Part shown: in pieces, positions 16,931 to 25,957 of the stretch | How positions within the stretch are numbered: position 1 is the stretch's first letter | How the letters are laid out: every line of letters starts with the position of its first letter | Assembly (NCBI GenBank): GCA_937896895.1 | Contig: CALBNV010000066.1 | Coordinates: forward strand, 62,001-126,000 | Reading direction: 5' to 3' | Source of the DNA: an uncultured Bacteroidales bacterium | Lineage (GTDB): Bacteria; Bacteroidota; Bacteroidia; Bacteroidales; F082 | DNA: 64,000 nt | Made by a program: the position numbers and the translations under genes | Notes under the pieces: model-generated | The model's input: the letters and a program-made list of their open reading frames with translations, nothing else | What the model was told of the DNA's origin: nothing | Databases searched by the model: none

Positions 16931-18188
16931 GCACCACAAACACGCCATCGTCACGTCTGTAAGGATAGTCGCCGATTCCCGTCAGAACCATCATAAAAGC
17001 AGGGCTTTTCATCCGTGTCGTGTCAATGATGTTGGCAAGTGACAGGAGTGATTTCGCGCCTTTGTCAATCCAGATGTCTCCGCCGATTTTTATCTCTATC
17101 AGGCCGTATTGCCCGTTTCTTAAATGAATCACAGCATCGCATTCAAGTTTGTTGCTGTCGCGATAGTGATAGACGTTGCCGCCCAAGGCATCGGCATATA
17201 CTCGTAAATCTCTCACTGCCAATGTCTCAAACAGAAATCCAAAACTTTCCATGTCGTTTATCAGGTCGTCGGGGCCGAGTCCCAAAGCTGCCGTTGCGAT
17301 GCTTGGATCAGCGAAATAACGTGTCTCGCCTGTCCTGATTGCGGCTTTGCTGCGAAGATTCGGGTTCCATGCAGGCATGTCTTCTTCAACAAAGATCTTC
17401 TTTAGTATCTTGATGTATTCAGCCACTGTCTCGTCAGTCATACTCGGCTGCGAATTGGCAGTGAGGTCTGAATATATCGTTGTTATCGTTGCCTGTCCGC
17501 CTTGATGACGGCTCAGGCTTCTCACAATCCTTCGCATGAAATCAGCATCGCGCTGAATGTCATCGACTCTCGAAATGTCGCTGTTCAACACACCGTCCAA
17601 ATAATTGTTCGCGACTTTCAACGAGGCGTTCTGCTTCATTTTCAATGTCTCCGGCCAACCGCCGCGGCAGGTCAGATATGCCAGGCGGTCAAGGTTTATT
17701 GACGACATCCCATCGGGGATTGCGCCGTTGAACAGTTCTTTGAGACTCACGTCGCCGCTGCTGTCGCCCGATTCCCACAACGACATCGGACGCATGGTGA
17801 GCCAGGCGAAACGTCCGGTGCCGGAATGCCATATCTTCTGCCGTTCTTTCTCTTTCGGAACGGCGGAACCAGTGAAAATAAACTGTCCTTGATGGCATGG
17901 CCGGTGGTCAATCTCGTAACGTGCCGCATCCCATAATTCGGGCACGAGCTCCCATTCGTCTATCAGACGGGGCGTTTCGCCTTCGAGAAGACGTTGCGGA
18001 TTCGTTTTCCCAAGCTGGATGTTCTGCCCGATTGTGGCGGGATTATCCATGTATAAGACACTTTTTGCATGATGTGCCGCCGTGGTGGTTTTGCCGCACC
18101 ATTTGGCTCCCTGAATGACCACGGCACCTGATGCTTCAAGCTGTTCTTCTAAAATTTTGTCCGCTATTCTTGACCTGTATTCTTCCAT
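16908..18188 (-). CDS. AAA ATPase with DUF4143-type C-terminal domain (first copy)
   Basis: 426 aa. The Walker A is 'GAKWCGKTTT' (residues 28-37), the Walker B-like strand is 'RLIDEWE', and a sensor-like 'FIFTGSA' follows. The C-terminal half is DUF4143-like and ends with a PD-(D/E)xK-type core, 'LECDAVIHLRNGQYGLIEIK'. These proteins are common and often multi-copy in Bacteroidota and some archaea. Their role is unproven; DNA-linked or toxin-like functions have been proposed. It is monocistronic with its own TAGTTTTG promoter and shares the family, but little sequence, with the ATPase at 20955. Confidence 0.85.
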   Translation of the reverse strand: MEEYRSRIADKILEEQLEASGAVVIQGAKWCGKTTTAAHHAKSVLYMDNPATIGQNIQLGKTNPQRLLEGETPRLIDEWELVPELWDAARYEIDHRPCHQGQFIFTGSAVPKEKERQKIWHSGTGRFAWLTMRPMSLWESGDSSGDVSLKELFNGAIPDGMSSINLDRLAYLTCRGGWPETLKMKQNASLKVANNYLDGVLNSDISRVDDIQRDADFMRRIVRSLSRHQGGQATITTIYSDLTANSQPSMTDETVAEYIKILKKIFVEEDMPAWNPNLRSKAAIRTGETRYFADPSIATAALGLGPDDLINDMESFGFLFETLAVRDLRVYADALGGNVYHYRDSNKLECDAVIHLRNGQYGLIEIKIGGDIWIDKGAKSLLSLANIIDTTRMKSPAFMMVLTGIGDYPYRRDDGVFVVPIGCLKP

Positions 18189-18212
18189 TGCAATGGATTT
18201 TTATTTCGGCTG

Positions 18213-18220
18213 CAAAACTA
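18213..18220 (-). promoter_or_regulatory. -7 box of the first DUF4143 ATPase gene
   Basis: TAGTTTTG on the minus strand, 24 bp upstream of the ATG at 18188. Confidence 0.5.
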
Positions 18221-18257
18221 CTAATATTTAATGATATACGCAAGAAAAATTTTTCTT

Positions 18258-18347
18258 AGTCGGTGAGTTGAGGTGTTTTCAGTCGGTGGGTTGAAGTGTT
18301 TTCAGTCGGTGAGTTGAGGTGTTTTCAGTCGGTGAGTTGAGGTTTTT
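18258..18347. repeat. 23-bp tandem repeat, four copies, overlapping the 3' end of apbE
   Basis: Units begin at 18258, 18281, 18304 and 18327 with the core AGTCGGTGAGTTGAGGTG. The second unit has two changes and the fourth diverges at its end. Because 23 is not a multiple of 3, successive units are read in different frames; the last ~15 residues of ApbE and its stop codon come from the two outer units, while two more copies lie past the stop. Confidence 0.85.
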
Positions 18348-19288
18348 GTTTTCCCGTCTTCGACATAAATGAAATAGGCCTCAACGTCTTTTTCGTGTTC
18401 AAGCAGCTCGATGGCTTTGTCTTTTCCGACCAACATGCAGACGGAAGCAAGGCAGTCGGCCCATGTGGCGTTTTCGGCGATGACGGTGGCACTCAGGAGG
18501 TCTTGCGGCACAGGATAGCCGCTCTTCGGGTCGATGCTGTGCGAATAGCGGACACCGTCTTTCTCGATGTATTTCCTGTAATTTCCTGATGTCACGATGC
18601 CTTTGTCCCTGAGGTTTATTTTGATTTGAACTGAACGCTCCGAATCGAAGTTCTCGGCGGGTCTCTCAATCCCGATGACCCACTCCTCGCCGTTTGGCTT
18701 CGTGCCTCGTGCCATAATCTCTCCGCCGACATCAACGAGGTAATTGTATATGCCGTTGGTTTCCAGCAGCTTGCCGACCAAGTCGGCGGTGTAGCCCTGC
18801 GCCACGGCGTTGAAGTCGAGCGTCATGTTGGGATTCGCTTTCACGACTTTGTCGTTGACAATCTCAATTTTCCGGTAATCAACGAGCTGGCGGATGGAAT
18901 CGACCATCTCCGGTGTCATCTCAAGTTCCTTTTTGTAATGGAATCCCCACGCCGAGACGAGCGGCCCTATCGTTGCGTCAAAGGCGCCGCCGGAAAACTC
19001 CGATGCCTTGCGCGACCACTCGAAATTGTCTTTAAATATCTGATCCACAACGACATCTTCGTTACGGTTCACTTTTCTTATTATTGAGTTTTCGTTCCAA
19101 AGCGAGACGGAGTTGTCAACGGCTTCGAAAATCGAGTCTATTTCATTTTCAAAGTTTCGTCCTTCTTCATCAAAATATGTTATTGAAAAATAACTTCCCT
19201 GTGTCACGCCGGAGTAATTGACTTTCTGCTGCTTTTGGCAGGATGCGAAAAGCATGAATATAAGCGTTACGATGAAAATTTTCCTCAT
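18302..19288 (-). CDS. apbE: FAD:protein FMN transferase (ApbE), lipoprotein
   Basis: 328 aa with a lipoprotein signal (lipobox FASC, Cys17). ApbE attaches FMN through a phosphodiester bond to Thr/Ser of flavoproteins such as NqrB, NqrC or RnfG on the periplasmic side. Family motifs are visible: 'MGT'-like entry as 'GVTQGSYFSITYF', 'FDATIGPLVSAWGF', 'LDFNAVAQGYTADLVG', 'LVDVGGEIMARG' and 'YSHSIDPKSGYPV'. Length is normal. It lies 6 bp after the T9SS plug gene and shares its promoter. The C-terminus (from about 'KTSTHRL') is written by a tandem repeat, so its length may vary between strains. Confidence 0.93.
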   Translation of the reverse strand: MRKIFIVTLIFMLFASCQKQQKVNYSGVTQGSYFSITYFDEEGRNFENEIDSIFEAVDNSVSLWNENSIIRKVNRNEDVVVDQIFKDNFEWSRKASEFSGGAFDATIGPLVSAWGFHYKKELEMTPEMVDSIRQLVDYRKIEIVNDKVVKANPNMTLDFNAVAQGYTADLVGKLLETNGIYNYLVDVGGEIMARGTKPNGEEWVIGIERPAENFDSERSVQIKINLRDKGIVTSGNYRKYIEKDGVRYSHSIDPKSGYPVPQDLLSATVIAENATWADCLASVCMLVGKDKAIELLEHEKDVEAYFIYVEDGKTKTSTHRLKTPQLTD

Positions 19289-19294
19289 AGAAAT

Positions 19295-20566
19295 CTATTT
19301 GTCGTGCGACTTGACTGTTTTGCAGCCGATCAGCATGTCATAGTTCATCATCGGGTCGTGCATATACACGTAAATGGCGTAGTTGTTGTTGGTCTCCCAG
19401 AAGCTGCCGTTTATCGGCTCCAACGTGGAAATGCCTGTGTTTCTGTCTTTTATGACGTACATGTAATCGTAATAGCCTTGTTTCAGCATGAGGTTTTTCT
19501 TGTAGCAATTCTCGTTGAAGTCATATTCCATCTTTGAGTTTTCGTCGAGTCGCCAGTTGGTTATCGCGCCGAGGATATAGATGTCTTGGCCGGTCATGTA
19601 AGGCCATTCGAGCGAGAAATCGACACGCGCGTAGTCGGCTTCCTTGCGCGGGTCAAGGTTTTGGCGTTCGAGGTAAATGCTCATCCCGCCGTGGATGTCG
19701 CCCTCCTCCGTCCACGTAACAGTGTTGCGTTTCTTGTCCTGATACAGCGTCACAACGTAATATTCTTCCTCGCGATAGACGGTTCTTGTCCTTTCCGGAC
19801 GGTTGTTGAACTCGCTCGTGTTTATTCTAATGAATTGATTGCCAGGCTCAAACACGAGTTTGCTGTTTTCGATGTAAACAAGTTTGTCGGGATAGATATA
19901 TGTCGGTTTCAGACCTGTGACGGCGTTGTCCCAGCGGCCGTTTTGCTGTATCGTGACGTTTGAATATTCATCGGGGCGGTTGTTGAACAAGCTCTGACAG
20001 CTTATCTCAAGGTCGATCTCCTGTTTGTTCTTGCCGAGCGACATGTCGTAAGGATAGCGTGGCATTTTTGTCTGAATCGAACATTGCTCTTCGACGACAA
20101 AAAATCTCCTTGTAAAATAGATGTCGTTTTCGTCTTCGCCTGTCACAACGAGCAGGTAATTGCCCGAGAGCATCGGCATCATGTCTTCCGTCGGGAAAAC
20201 AAGGTCGAAATGAACGTAGTCGATGAACGTGTTCAGCGAGAACTCGAAATTCATGATTTCGCCCTGCTGGAAACCATCAATGTACTGATGTTTCTGTAAA
20301 TCAGAGGGTTGCCAGCTGTTGTCGCAATGAACGAATGTGTAATGAAGATACGGTGCCTCGCTTCCGAGTACGTCAAATTCAAGATGAAGCGCGTTCTCAA
20401 GATTATTCAATGAGACAATCGGCTTGTCGAGTTCAAATCCGGTGGGGTAAAGTTGCACCGTCATCACATCGTCGCGGTAGTTTTTGTCGGCATCAATGAC
20501 GAAATTCTGGGCAAAGACATTTGAGTATATTGCTAATATTAAGATAATCAACAATTTGTGTTTCAT
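19295..20566 (-). CDS. Type IX secretion system plug protein (DUF5103)
   Basis: 423 aa with a signal peptide (MKHKLLIILILAIYSNVFAQ, cleavage near residue 19). The protein has the DUF5103 pattern: an N-terminal domain with 'FDVLGSEAPYLHYTFVHCD' and 'SWQPSDLQKHQYIDGF', and a C-terminal half with 'VYREEEYYVVTLYQD' and 'IYILGAITNW'. In studied T9SS this family (PlugT9SS) closes the SprA translocon from the periplasmic side. It is the first gene of a two-gene operon with apbE, behind TACCTTTG at 20589-20596. With the PorV-family gene at 3358 it supports a T9SS in this organism. Confidence 0.88.
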   Translation of the reverse strand: MKHKLLIILILAIYSNVFAQNFVIDADKNYRDDVMTVQLYPTGFELDKPIVSLNNLENALHLEFDVLGSEAPYLHYTFVHCDNSWQPSDLQKHQYIDGFQQGEIMNFEFSLNTFIDYVHFDLVFPTEDMMPMLSGNYLLVVTGEDENDIYFTRRFFVVEEQCSIQTKMPRYPYDMSLGKNKQEIDLEISCQSLFNNRPDEYSNVTIQQNGRWDNAVTGLKPTYIYPDKLVYIENSKLVFEPGNQFIRINTSEFNNRPERTRTVYREEEYYVVTLYQDKKRNTVTWTEEGDIHGGMSIYLERQNLDPRKEADYARVDFSLEWPYMTGQDIYILGAITNWRLDENSKMEYDFNENCYKKNLMLKQGYYDYMYVIKDRNTGISTLEPINGSFWETNNNYAIYVYMHDPMMNYDMLIGCKTVKSHDK

Positions 20567-20588
20567 TGACTTGATATTTTATTGAGTC

Positions 20589-20596
20589 CAAAGGTA
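20589..20596 (-). promoter_or_regulatory. -7 box of the plug-apbE operon
   Basis: TACCTTTG on the minus strand, 22 bp upstream of the plug gene ATG. Confidence 0.55.
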
Positions 20597-20630
20597 ATAA
20601 AAATCTCTAAGATGAAAGAATGAAATCTTA

Positions 20631-20912
20631 AATCTTTCCTTTATTTTAAGAAAAAACATTCATTCCAAAATTATTCCTCTGACTTTTTTCAAAAACAGCC
20701 GGTTATTCCTCTGGTTTTTTTGTAATCCGAAAATGTTTCCTCTTTTTCAGGAAAAAAATCGGAAATCTTTCCTTTATTTTAGGAAAGAATATTCGTTTCA
20801 AGATTATTCCTCTGATTTTTTTCAAAAACAGCTGATTATTCCTCTGACTTTTTTTAGTAAAACAGCTATTATTCCTCTGATTTTTTTCAAAAAATGCAGA
20901 TTATTCCTCTGA
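20631..20912. repeat. Degenerate ~33-bp-period direct-repeat array in a gene-free stretch
   Basis: TTATTCCTCTG starts at 20671, 20703, 20804, 20836, 20869 and 20901, giving steps of 32, 101 (about three units), 32, 33 and 32 bp. A second word, AATCTTTCCTTTATTTTA, occurs at 20631 and 20764, four units apart. Between the words are T-runs and A-runs. This array fills most of the 388-bp gap 20567-20954 and ends 17 bp before the -7 box of the ATPase gene. No ORF, RNA gene or unique spacers are seen in it. Confidence 0.8.
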
Positions 20913-20929
20913 CTTTTTCAAAAAATGAT

Positions 20930-20937
20930 TATCTTTG
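20930..20937 (+). promoter_or_regulatory. -7 box of the second DUF4143 ATPase gene
   Basis: TATCTTTG, 17 bp before the ATG at 20955. It argues against the ATG at 20925, which would lie upstream of the promoter box. Confidence 0.6.
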
Positions 20938-20954
20938 CGGCAAAATTTGAAAAT

Positions 20955-22322
20955 ATGTATATAAGTAGGATTATTGATAATCAACTTATTGAGTGGAAGA
21001 ATTCTGCCAATCACAAGCCGCTTTTGCTGCGTGGTGCGCGTCAGGTCGGAAAGTCGAGTGCAGTGAAACATCTTGCCGAAAGTTTTGATTATTATATTGA
21101 GGCGAATTTTGAGCGGAAACCGGAACTGAAATCGTTGTTCGAGCAGGTGACTGACGTGAAAGAATTGGCGAGTAGGTTGGGAATGATGTATGGGAAGCCG
21201 ATTGTTCCGGGCAAAACGTTATTGTTTCTTGATGAGATTCAGTCGTGTGCGGATGCAATAAAAAGACTGTGGTTCTTTAAGGAAGACTTTCCCGAACTGC
21301 ATGTCATTGCGGCCGGCTCGCTGCTTGAGTTTGCGTTGAAGGACTTGACTTCTTTTGGCGTGGGGCGGATACGTTCGCTTTTCATGTATCCGTTGTCCTT
21401 CGATGAATTCCTTAATGCTCAAGGGAAGCAGTCATGGGTCGTGGAGAAACAAAACGCGCAGTATGACAAGCCTCTGTTTGAGGCTCTCCATTCTGAACTC
21501 GTGCAGCAGTTTCGCACTTTTTTGATGGTGGGTGGCATGCCGGCAAGTGTGGCTGCCTGGGTCGAGACTCATGATTATCAAGTGTGTTTGGCGGAGCAAG
21601 ACGATATACAGCAGACATATTATGATGATTTTGTGAAGTATAAGGAAAAACTTGATCCGACACTCCTGCGCAATACTCTTCAGAGTGTTGTCATTCAAAT
21701 CGGAAAAAAATTCGCTTATAGTAAGGTTGATGGGAACTATAAACCGGAAGATGTCAAGAAAGCCCTTGCAATGCTCTGCGATGCCGGAATCATAAAGAGA
21801 GTCAGTCACACAGCCGCAAACGGACTGCCATTTGGCGCTGAAGTCAATGACAAATTCAGAAAGTATATTTTTCTCGACAGCGGGCTGTTGTTGAGGATTC
21901 TTGATATTGATTTCGGACGGGCCACCGAGGTCACGGATCTGATTCTTGCTGGAACGGCGGAAAATCTTGTAAATAAAGGCGGACTCGCCGAAATGGTTTT
22001 GGGTTGGGAGATGATAAAATATGGCAGCCAGCGTGCTCAACAAGACCTTTATTACTGGGAAAACCTTGATAGAGGCGCAACTTCTGAGGTCGATTATGTG
22101 ATTGCAAAAAACATGAAAGTTGTCCCCGTTGAAGTTAAGGCGAATGTTTCAGGCAAGATGAAAAGTCTGCGCGTTTTCATGAATAAAAAACATCTGACAG
22201 AAGCTTACAGATGCTCTCTCGAAAATTTTTCATTTGTTGAGTATTCAGATGAAAATGACGATGGTGCCGTCAGGAGAATCATGATTAATCCGTTGTATGC
22301 CGTATCAAATTTTGTAAAATAA
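20955..22322 (+). CDS. AAA ATPase with DUF4143-type C-terminal domain (second copy)
   Basis: 455 aa from the ATG at 20955; the in-frame ATG at 20925 lies before the TATCTTTG box and was rejected. The Walker A is 'RGARQVGKSSAVKHLAES', Walker B 'LLFLDEIQSC', and 'VIAAGSLLEFAL' is the sensor region. The C-terminal DUF4143 region ends in a PD-(D/E)xK-type core, 'SEVDYVIAKNMKVVPVEVKA'. It is a better match to the classical family than the copy at 16908. The function of the family is not established. It is preceded by a ~33-bp-period repeat array and followed after 6 bp by priA, so it may be co-transcribed with it. Confidence 0.88.
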   Translation: MYISRIIDNQLIEWKNSANHKPLLLRGARQVGKSSAVKHLAESFDYYIEANFERKPELKSLFEQVTDVKELASRLGMMYGKPIVPGKTLLFLDEIQSCADAIKRLWFFKEDFPELHVIAAGSLLEFALKDLTSFGVGRIRSLFMYPLSFDEFLNAQGKQSWVVEKQNAQYDKPLFEALHSELVQQFRTFLMVGGMPASVAAWVETHDYQVCLAEQDDIQQTYYDDFVKYKEKLDPTLLRNTLQSVVIQIGKKFAYSKVDGNYKPEDVKKALAMLCDAGIIKRVSHTAANGLPFGAEVNDKFRKYIFLDSGLLLRILDIDFGRATEVTDLILAGTAENLVNKGGLAEMVLGWEMIKYGSQRAQQDLYYWENLDRGATSEVDYVIAKNMKVVPVEVKANVSGKMKSLRVFMNKKHLTEAYRCSLENFSFVEYSDENDDGAVRRIMINPLYAVSNFVK

Positions 22323-22326
22323 AGTT

Positions 22327-24807
22327 ATGGAAAGAAAAACATACTTCGTCTCGATAATCCTGCCGATACCTGTGCCGGGGACGTTCTCGTATCGCGTGCC
22401 GTTCGAGCTGAACGATGCCGTGCGCGTCGGGCAACGTGCCGTCGTGCAGTTCGGGAAAGCAAAGATAATGTCGGGCCTTATCGGCGAAATATCCGAGCAA
22501 GTGCCTGATTGTGAGCAGATTAAATATATAACCGATGTCATAGACGTTTTCCCTGTCGTGAACGACATCCAGCTTAAATTCTGGCAGTGGATCTGCGACT
22601 ATTACCTCTGCGAGATCGGTGAGGTGATGCAGGCTGCGTTGCCGTCGGCGATGAAGCTTTCGAGCGAATCGAAAATCATGCTTTCTGACGAGTTTGAACT
22701 CGACTCGCAACCACTCAACGACTTTGAATATCTTATCGTCGAAGCCTTACAAATACAACCTAAACTCACCATCAGCGAGGTGAGTAAAATCATTGGATAT
22801 AAGAAAGTTATGCCTCTTGTCAAGACGATGATCGACAAGAAAATCATCGTGATGGAGGAGGAACTCGATAACAAGTTCAAGGCAAAGTACGAGCGGTTTG
22901 TCGCACTCGCGCCCAAATATCGCGACGACTCCGCCATGCACCAGCTTATGGACGACCTCACCAAACGTGCCTACAAACAGCTCGAAGTGGTGATGTCATT
23001 CTTCGTCCTCGGCGGGAACGCCGACAACGACGTCCTCGCGTCAGAGCTGCTGAAAAAAGCCGGCGCGAACAGCCCCGTCCTCAAGACCCTCGCCGAAAAA
23101 GGCGTTTTCGATGTATATGAAAAAAAGGTAAGCCGACTCAAAAGTTTCAAGGCACTTGATGATGTCTCTTCAATTCAACTGACTGAAAAACAACATGTTG
23201 CGTTTGATGAGATTCATCGGGGCTTTGAAAAGAAACTGCCTGTGTTGCTTCACGGCGTCACTTCTTCCGGAAAGACAGAGATTTACATAAAACTCATTCA
23301 GGAGGCAATCGATAAAGGCAGGCAGGTTCTTTATCTATTGCCGGAGATAGCTCTTACTGAACAGATAATCAACAGGTTGAAGAAATATTTCGGCGACAAG
23401 GTCGGCGTTTATCATTCACGCTACAGCGATATGGAACGCGTGGAGATTTGGAATCAGGTCTTGGATTTTGAAAAGACGAAGTCGTCGAAATATCAGGTCG
23501 TTATCGGTTCGCGCTCTTCGATTCTGCTGCCATTCTCCGACCTCGGGCTTGTCATCGTCGATGAGGAACACGACACTTCCTTCAAGCAGGTCGATCCCGC
23601 CCCGCGCTACAACGCCCGCGACATGGCCGTCATCCTCGCCAAGATGCATGATGCCGCCGTGCTCCTCGGATCCGCCACGCCTTCTTTTGAAAGCTATTTC
23701 AACGCGCGTCAGGGACGTTACCAACTCGTCACATTGTCAGAGCGTTACGGCGGTGTGCAGATGCCTGAGATCATCGTCGATGACATGCGTGTCGAGCGGC
23801 GGCGCAAGTTAGTCAAGGCGAATTTCGGTAGCGTCCTCGTCGATGCCATGAATGATACGCTTGCTGACAAGAACCAGGTCATCCTTTTCCAGAACCGCCG
23901 CGGCTTCTCGCTGAGGCTCGAGTGCGGTGTCTGCAACTGGATTCCGCAATGCATAAACTGCGATGTGTCAATGACTTACCATAAGGCGCAGAATGCCCTG
24001 AAATGCCATTACTGCGGCTACACGATGAGCGTCCCGGGCGAATGCCCGTCGTGCCACAGCACTGATGTGAAGATGAAAGGCTTCGGTACCGAGAGGGTGG
24101 AGGAGGACCTCAACATAATATTCCCCGAGGCTCGGTGCGCTCGTCTCGACCTCGACACCACACGCTCGAAGAACAGCTACCAGATGATACTCGAACAGTT
24201 CAAGAGCCGCGCGACCGACATTCTCGTCGGCACGCAGATGGTGACGAAAGGCCTTGATTTCGACTGCGTTAAGACCGTCGGGATCCTCGATGCCGACAGC
24301 ATGTTGTCATTCCCCGACTTTCGTGCGTTCGAGCGCGGCTTCCAGCTCATGGAGCAGGTCAGCGGACGGGCCGGACGAAAAGGTGAGCGCGGGAAAGTCG
24401 TCATCCAGACAATGCAGCCCACGCATCCGGTCATCTTGAACGTCATAAGGCACGATTATGTGAGGTTTTACGAGGAACAGATGCCGATACGCCGCCAGTT
24501 CTGCTATCCGCCGTATTTCAGACTGATACTGATAAGGTTGAAGCATGTTGACTACGACAAGCTCAACGTTGCAGCCGACAGTTTCGTGAAGCAGCTGCGT
24601 CCCGTCTTCAGGCAGAATCTACTCGGCCCGGAGTATCCTGTCGTCGCAAGGATCAAGAATCAATACATAAAACAGGTTCTCATCAAGATTGACAGAAACT
24701 CGAACACGTTGAAGGTCAAAGAGATCATCAAGAAAAACATTGATATTTTCAAACATATTCCCGATTTCAAGTCGGTGACGGTGAATGTCGATGTTGACCC
24801 GATATGA
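22327..24807 (+). CDS. priA: Primosomal replication restart helicase PriA
   Basis: 826 aa, usual length. PriA recognises abandoned forks and D-loops and reloads the replisome. The N-terminal 3'-DNA-binding domain starts 'YFVSIILPIPVPGTFSYRVP'. The helicase core has Walker A 'GVTSSGKTEIYI', DEAH-like 'VIVDEEHDTSFKQ' and 'LLGSATPSFES'. The zinc-binding insert has eight cysteines in four CxxC pairs: 'CGVC', 'CINC', 'CHYC' and 'CPSC'. Motif VI is 'QVSGRAGRKGERG'. The ATG at 22327 is used; it begins 4 bp after the preceding ATPase gene. The gene ends in a bidirectional terminator. Confidence 0.97.
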   Translation: MERKTYFVSIILPIPVPGTFSYRVPFELNDAVRVGQRAVVQFGKAKIMSGLIGEISEQVPDCEQIKYITDVIDVFPVVNDIQLKFWQWICDYYLCEIGEVMQAALPSAMKLSSESKIMLSDEFELDSQPLNDFEYLIVEALQIQPKLTISEVSKIIGYKKVMPLVKTMIDKKIIVMEEELDNKFKAKYERFVALAPKYRDDSAMHQLMDDLTKRAYKQLEVVMSFFVLGGNADNDVLASELLKKAGANSPVLKTLAEKGVFDVYEKKVSRLKSFKALDDVSSIQLTEKQHVAFDEIHRGFEKKLPVLLHGVTSSGKTEIYIKLIQEAIDKGRQVLYLLPEIALTEQIINRLKKYFGDKVGVYHSRYSDMERVEIWNQVLDFEKTKSSKYQVVIGSRSSILLPFSDLGLVIVDEEHDTSFKQVDPAPRYNARDMAVILAKMHDAAVLLGSATPSFESYFNARQGRYQLVTLSERYGGVQMPEIIVDDMRVERRRKLVKANFGSVLVDAMNDTLADKNQVILFQNRRGFSLRLECGVCNWIPQCINCDVSMTYHKAQNALKCHYCGYTMSVPGECPSCHSTDVKMKGFGTERVEEDLNIIFPEARCARLDLDTTRSKNSYQMILEQFKSRATDILVGTQMVTKGLDFDCVKTVGILDADSMLSFPDFRAFERGFQLMEQVSGRAGRKGERGKVVIQTMQPTHPVILNVIRHDYVRFYEEQMPIRRQFCYPPYFRLILIRLKHVDYDKLNVAADSFVKQLRPVFRQNLLGPEYPVVARIKNQYIKQVLIKIDRNSNTLKVKEIIKKNIDIFKHIPDFKSVTVNVDVDPI

Positions 24808-24841
24808 AAATCCTGAGGTTTCGGCTGCCTGAGACCATAAA

Positions 24842-24869
24842 AAAAGGGAAATCTTACGATTTCCCTTTT
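24842..24869. terminator. Bidirectional terminator between priA and the exbD operon
   Basis: AAAAGGGAAATC and GATTTCCCTTTT form a perfect 12-bp stem with loop TTAC. A-run and T-run flanks allow use by both convergent transcripts. Confidence 0.85.
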
Positions 24870-24890
24870 GCTTATTATAACCTAATGTTA

Positions 24891-25349
24891 TTATTCGCCT
24901 TTGCGGACTGAGTAGTTGATACGGAATGCGCCGCATTTACGGAGTTCCTGCTTGACGTCGGTGACGAGACCCATTCTCACTTCCTCATGGATTTTGAGTG
25001 ATGTGGTGAGAAGAGGACGGTCAGCCTCGGCGCGGTCGAGACGTTCCTGTTCGATGAACGGGATGATGTCGTCGATACGTGCGTACTGGTCATTGAGCTG
25101 GATACGTGATTCAGTACCATACAGTTTCGCATTTGTCGGAGGGCCGATGTAGATGAAGCTGACGAGAGATTTCTTCTCAAGCTTCTGAACTTCTGTCGCT
25201 TCCGGCAATTTCATCTTGACTTTCAATGATGTTTCGCGCATTGAGGTTGTCACCATGAAGAAGAATATCAGCATGAAGATGATGTCAGGCATGGAGCCGG
25301 TAGAGATTGCCGGGACTTCCTTAGCTTCGTTTTTTCTGAATTTTGCCAT
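24891..25349 (-). CDS. ExbD/TolR-family biopolymer transport protein (second ExbD)
   Basis: 152 aa. One N-terminal transmembrane helix ('MPDIIFMLIFFFMVTTSM') carries the proton-path Asp of ExbD/TolR proteins, followed by a periplasmic domain. With ExbB it converts proton motive force into motion of a TonB-like partner. It is the last gene of a four-gene operon (ExbB, small membrane protein, ExbD, ExbD). Two different ExbD proteins in one operon are common in Bacteroidota and may form a mixed complex. No TonB gene is in the window. Confidence 0.9.
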   Translation of the reverse strand: MAKFRKNEAKEVPAISTGSMPDIIFMLIFFFMVTTSMRETSLKVKMKLPEATEVQKLEKKSLVSFIYIGPPTNAKLYGTESRIQLNDQYARIDDIIPFIEQERLDRAEADRPLLTTSLKIHEEVRMGLVTDVKQELRKCGAFRINYSVRKGE

Positions 25350-25364
25350 AGTTTTTCTCTCCTA

Positions 25365-25940
25365 TTATTTGATTTCTTCAGGTTCGGCCTCTGAGATACG
25401 CACCGGCACAGCCTTGTTCACGGCATCGAGTTTGTCTTTGTCTGTGATGTCGGCATAATGCTGCTGGAAGTATTTCATTGCGACTTCTTCTCTGAGTTCA
25501 TTGAAAGCTTTCGCTAATTCATTTTGAACGGCGATGTACATCATATAAGAAGTACCGCGGTCATTCTTAAGTGATACGACACCTTTGTTTGTCATAAAGC
25601 TGCCGATAAGCTCGATGTCTTTTGTCTCCACTTCCGGAGCTTTCTCATCGTATGGTTTCGGTGTGATGAAATCCTTGGTGATGTCCTTGAGTGTTGACAC
25701 ATCGCCCGGCTTTCCGTTCACCATGAGCTTGTCGTACTTGTTGATCATGACGTTCAAAATGTTTCTTTCTTTCACTTTGACATCCATGTCAGGGTTTTCT
25801 ACCGGTGGCGGCAGACGACGGGTGATACCGCTGTCTGTATCCATCGTAGTGGTAACGAGGAAGAATATCAACAGCAAGAAAGAGATATCGGCCATTGAAC
25901 TGGCGTTGATTTCCGGTACTTTCTTTTTCTTACGAGACAT
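25365..25940 (-). CDS. ExbD/TolR-family biopolymer transport protein (first ExbD)
   Basis: 191 aa. The short cytoplasmic start 'MSRKKKKVPEINASSMADI' is followed by the transmembrane helix 'SFLLLIFFLVTTTMDTDSG' with the family's Asp just before it. The periplasmic domain is longer than in the second ExbD and contains 'VNGKPGDVSTLKDITKDF'. It is expected to work with the ExbB encoded two genes upstream. Spacing is 17 bp from the small membrane protein gene and 15 bp to the second exbD, consistent with one transcript. Confidence 0.92.
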   Translation of the reverse strand: MSRKKKKVPEINASSMADISFLLLIFFLVTTTMDTDSGITRRLPPPVENPDMDVKVKERNILNVMINKYDKLMVNGKPGDVSTLKDITKDFITPKPYDEKAPEVETKDIELIGSFMTNKGVVSLKNDRGTSYMMYIAVQNELAKAFNELREEVAMKYFQQHYADITDKDKLDAVNKAVPVRISEAEPEEIK

Positions 25941-25957
25941 GATTATTCCCTTCCTTA

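Noticed and set aside
20631..20912. CRISPR array
   Set aside because: Units follow each other with a 32-33-bp step and no unique spacers, repeat words are only ~11 bp and imperfect, and no cas gene is in the window.
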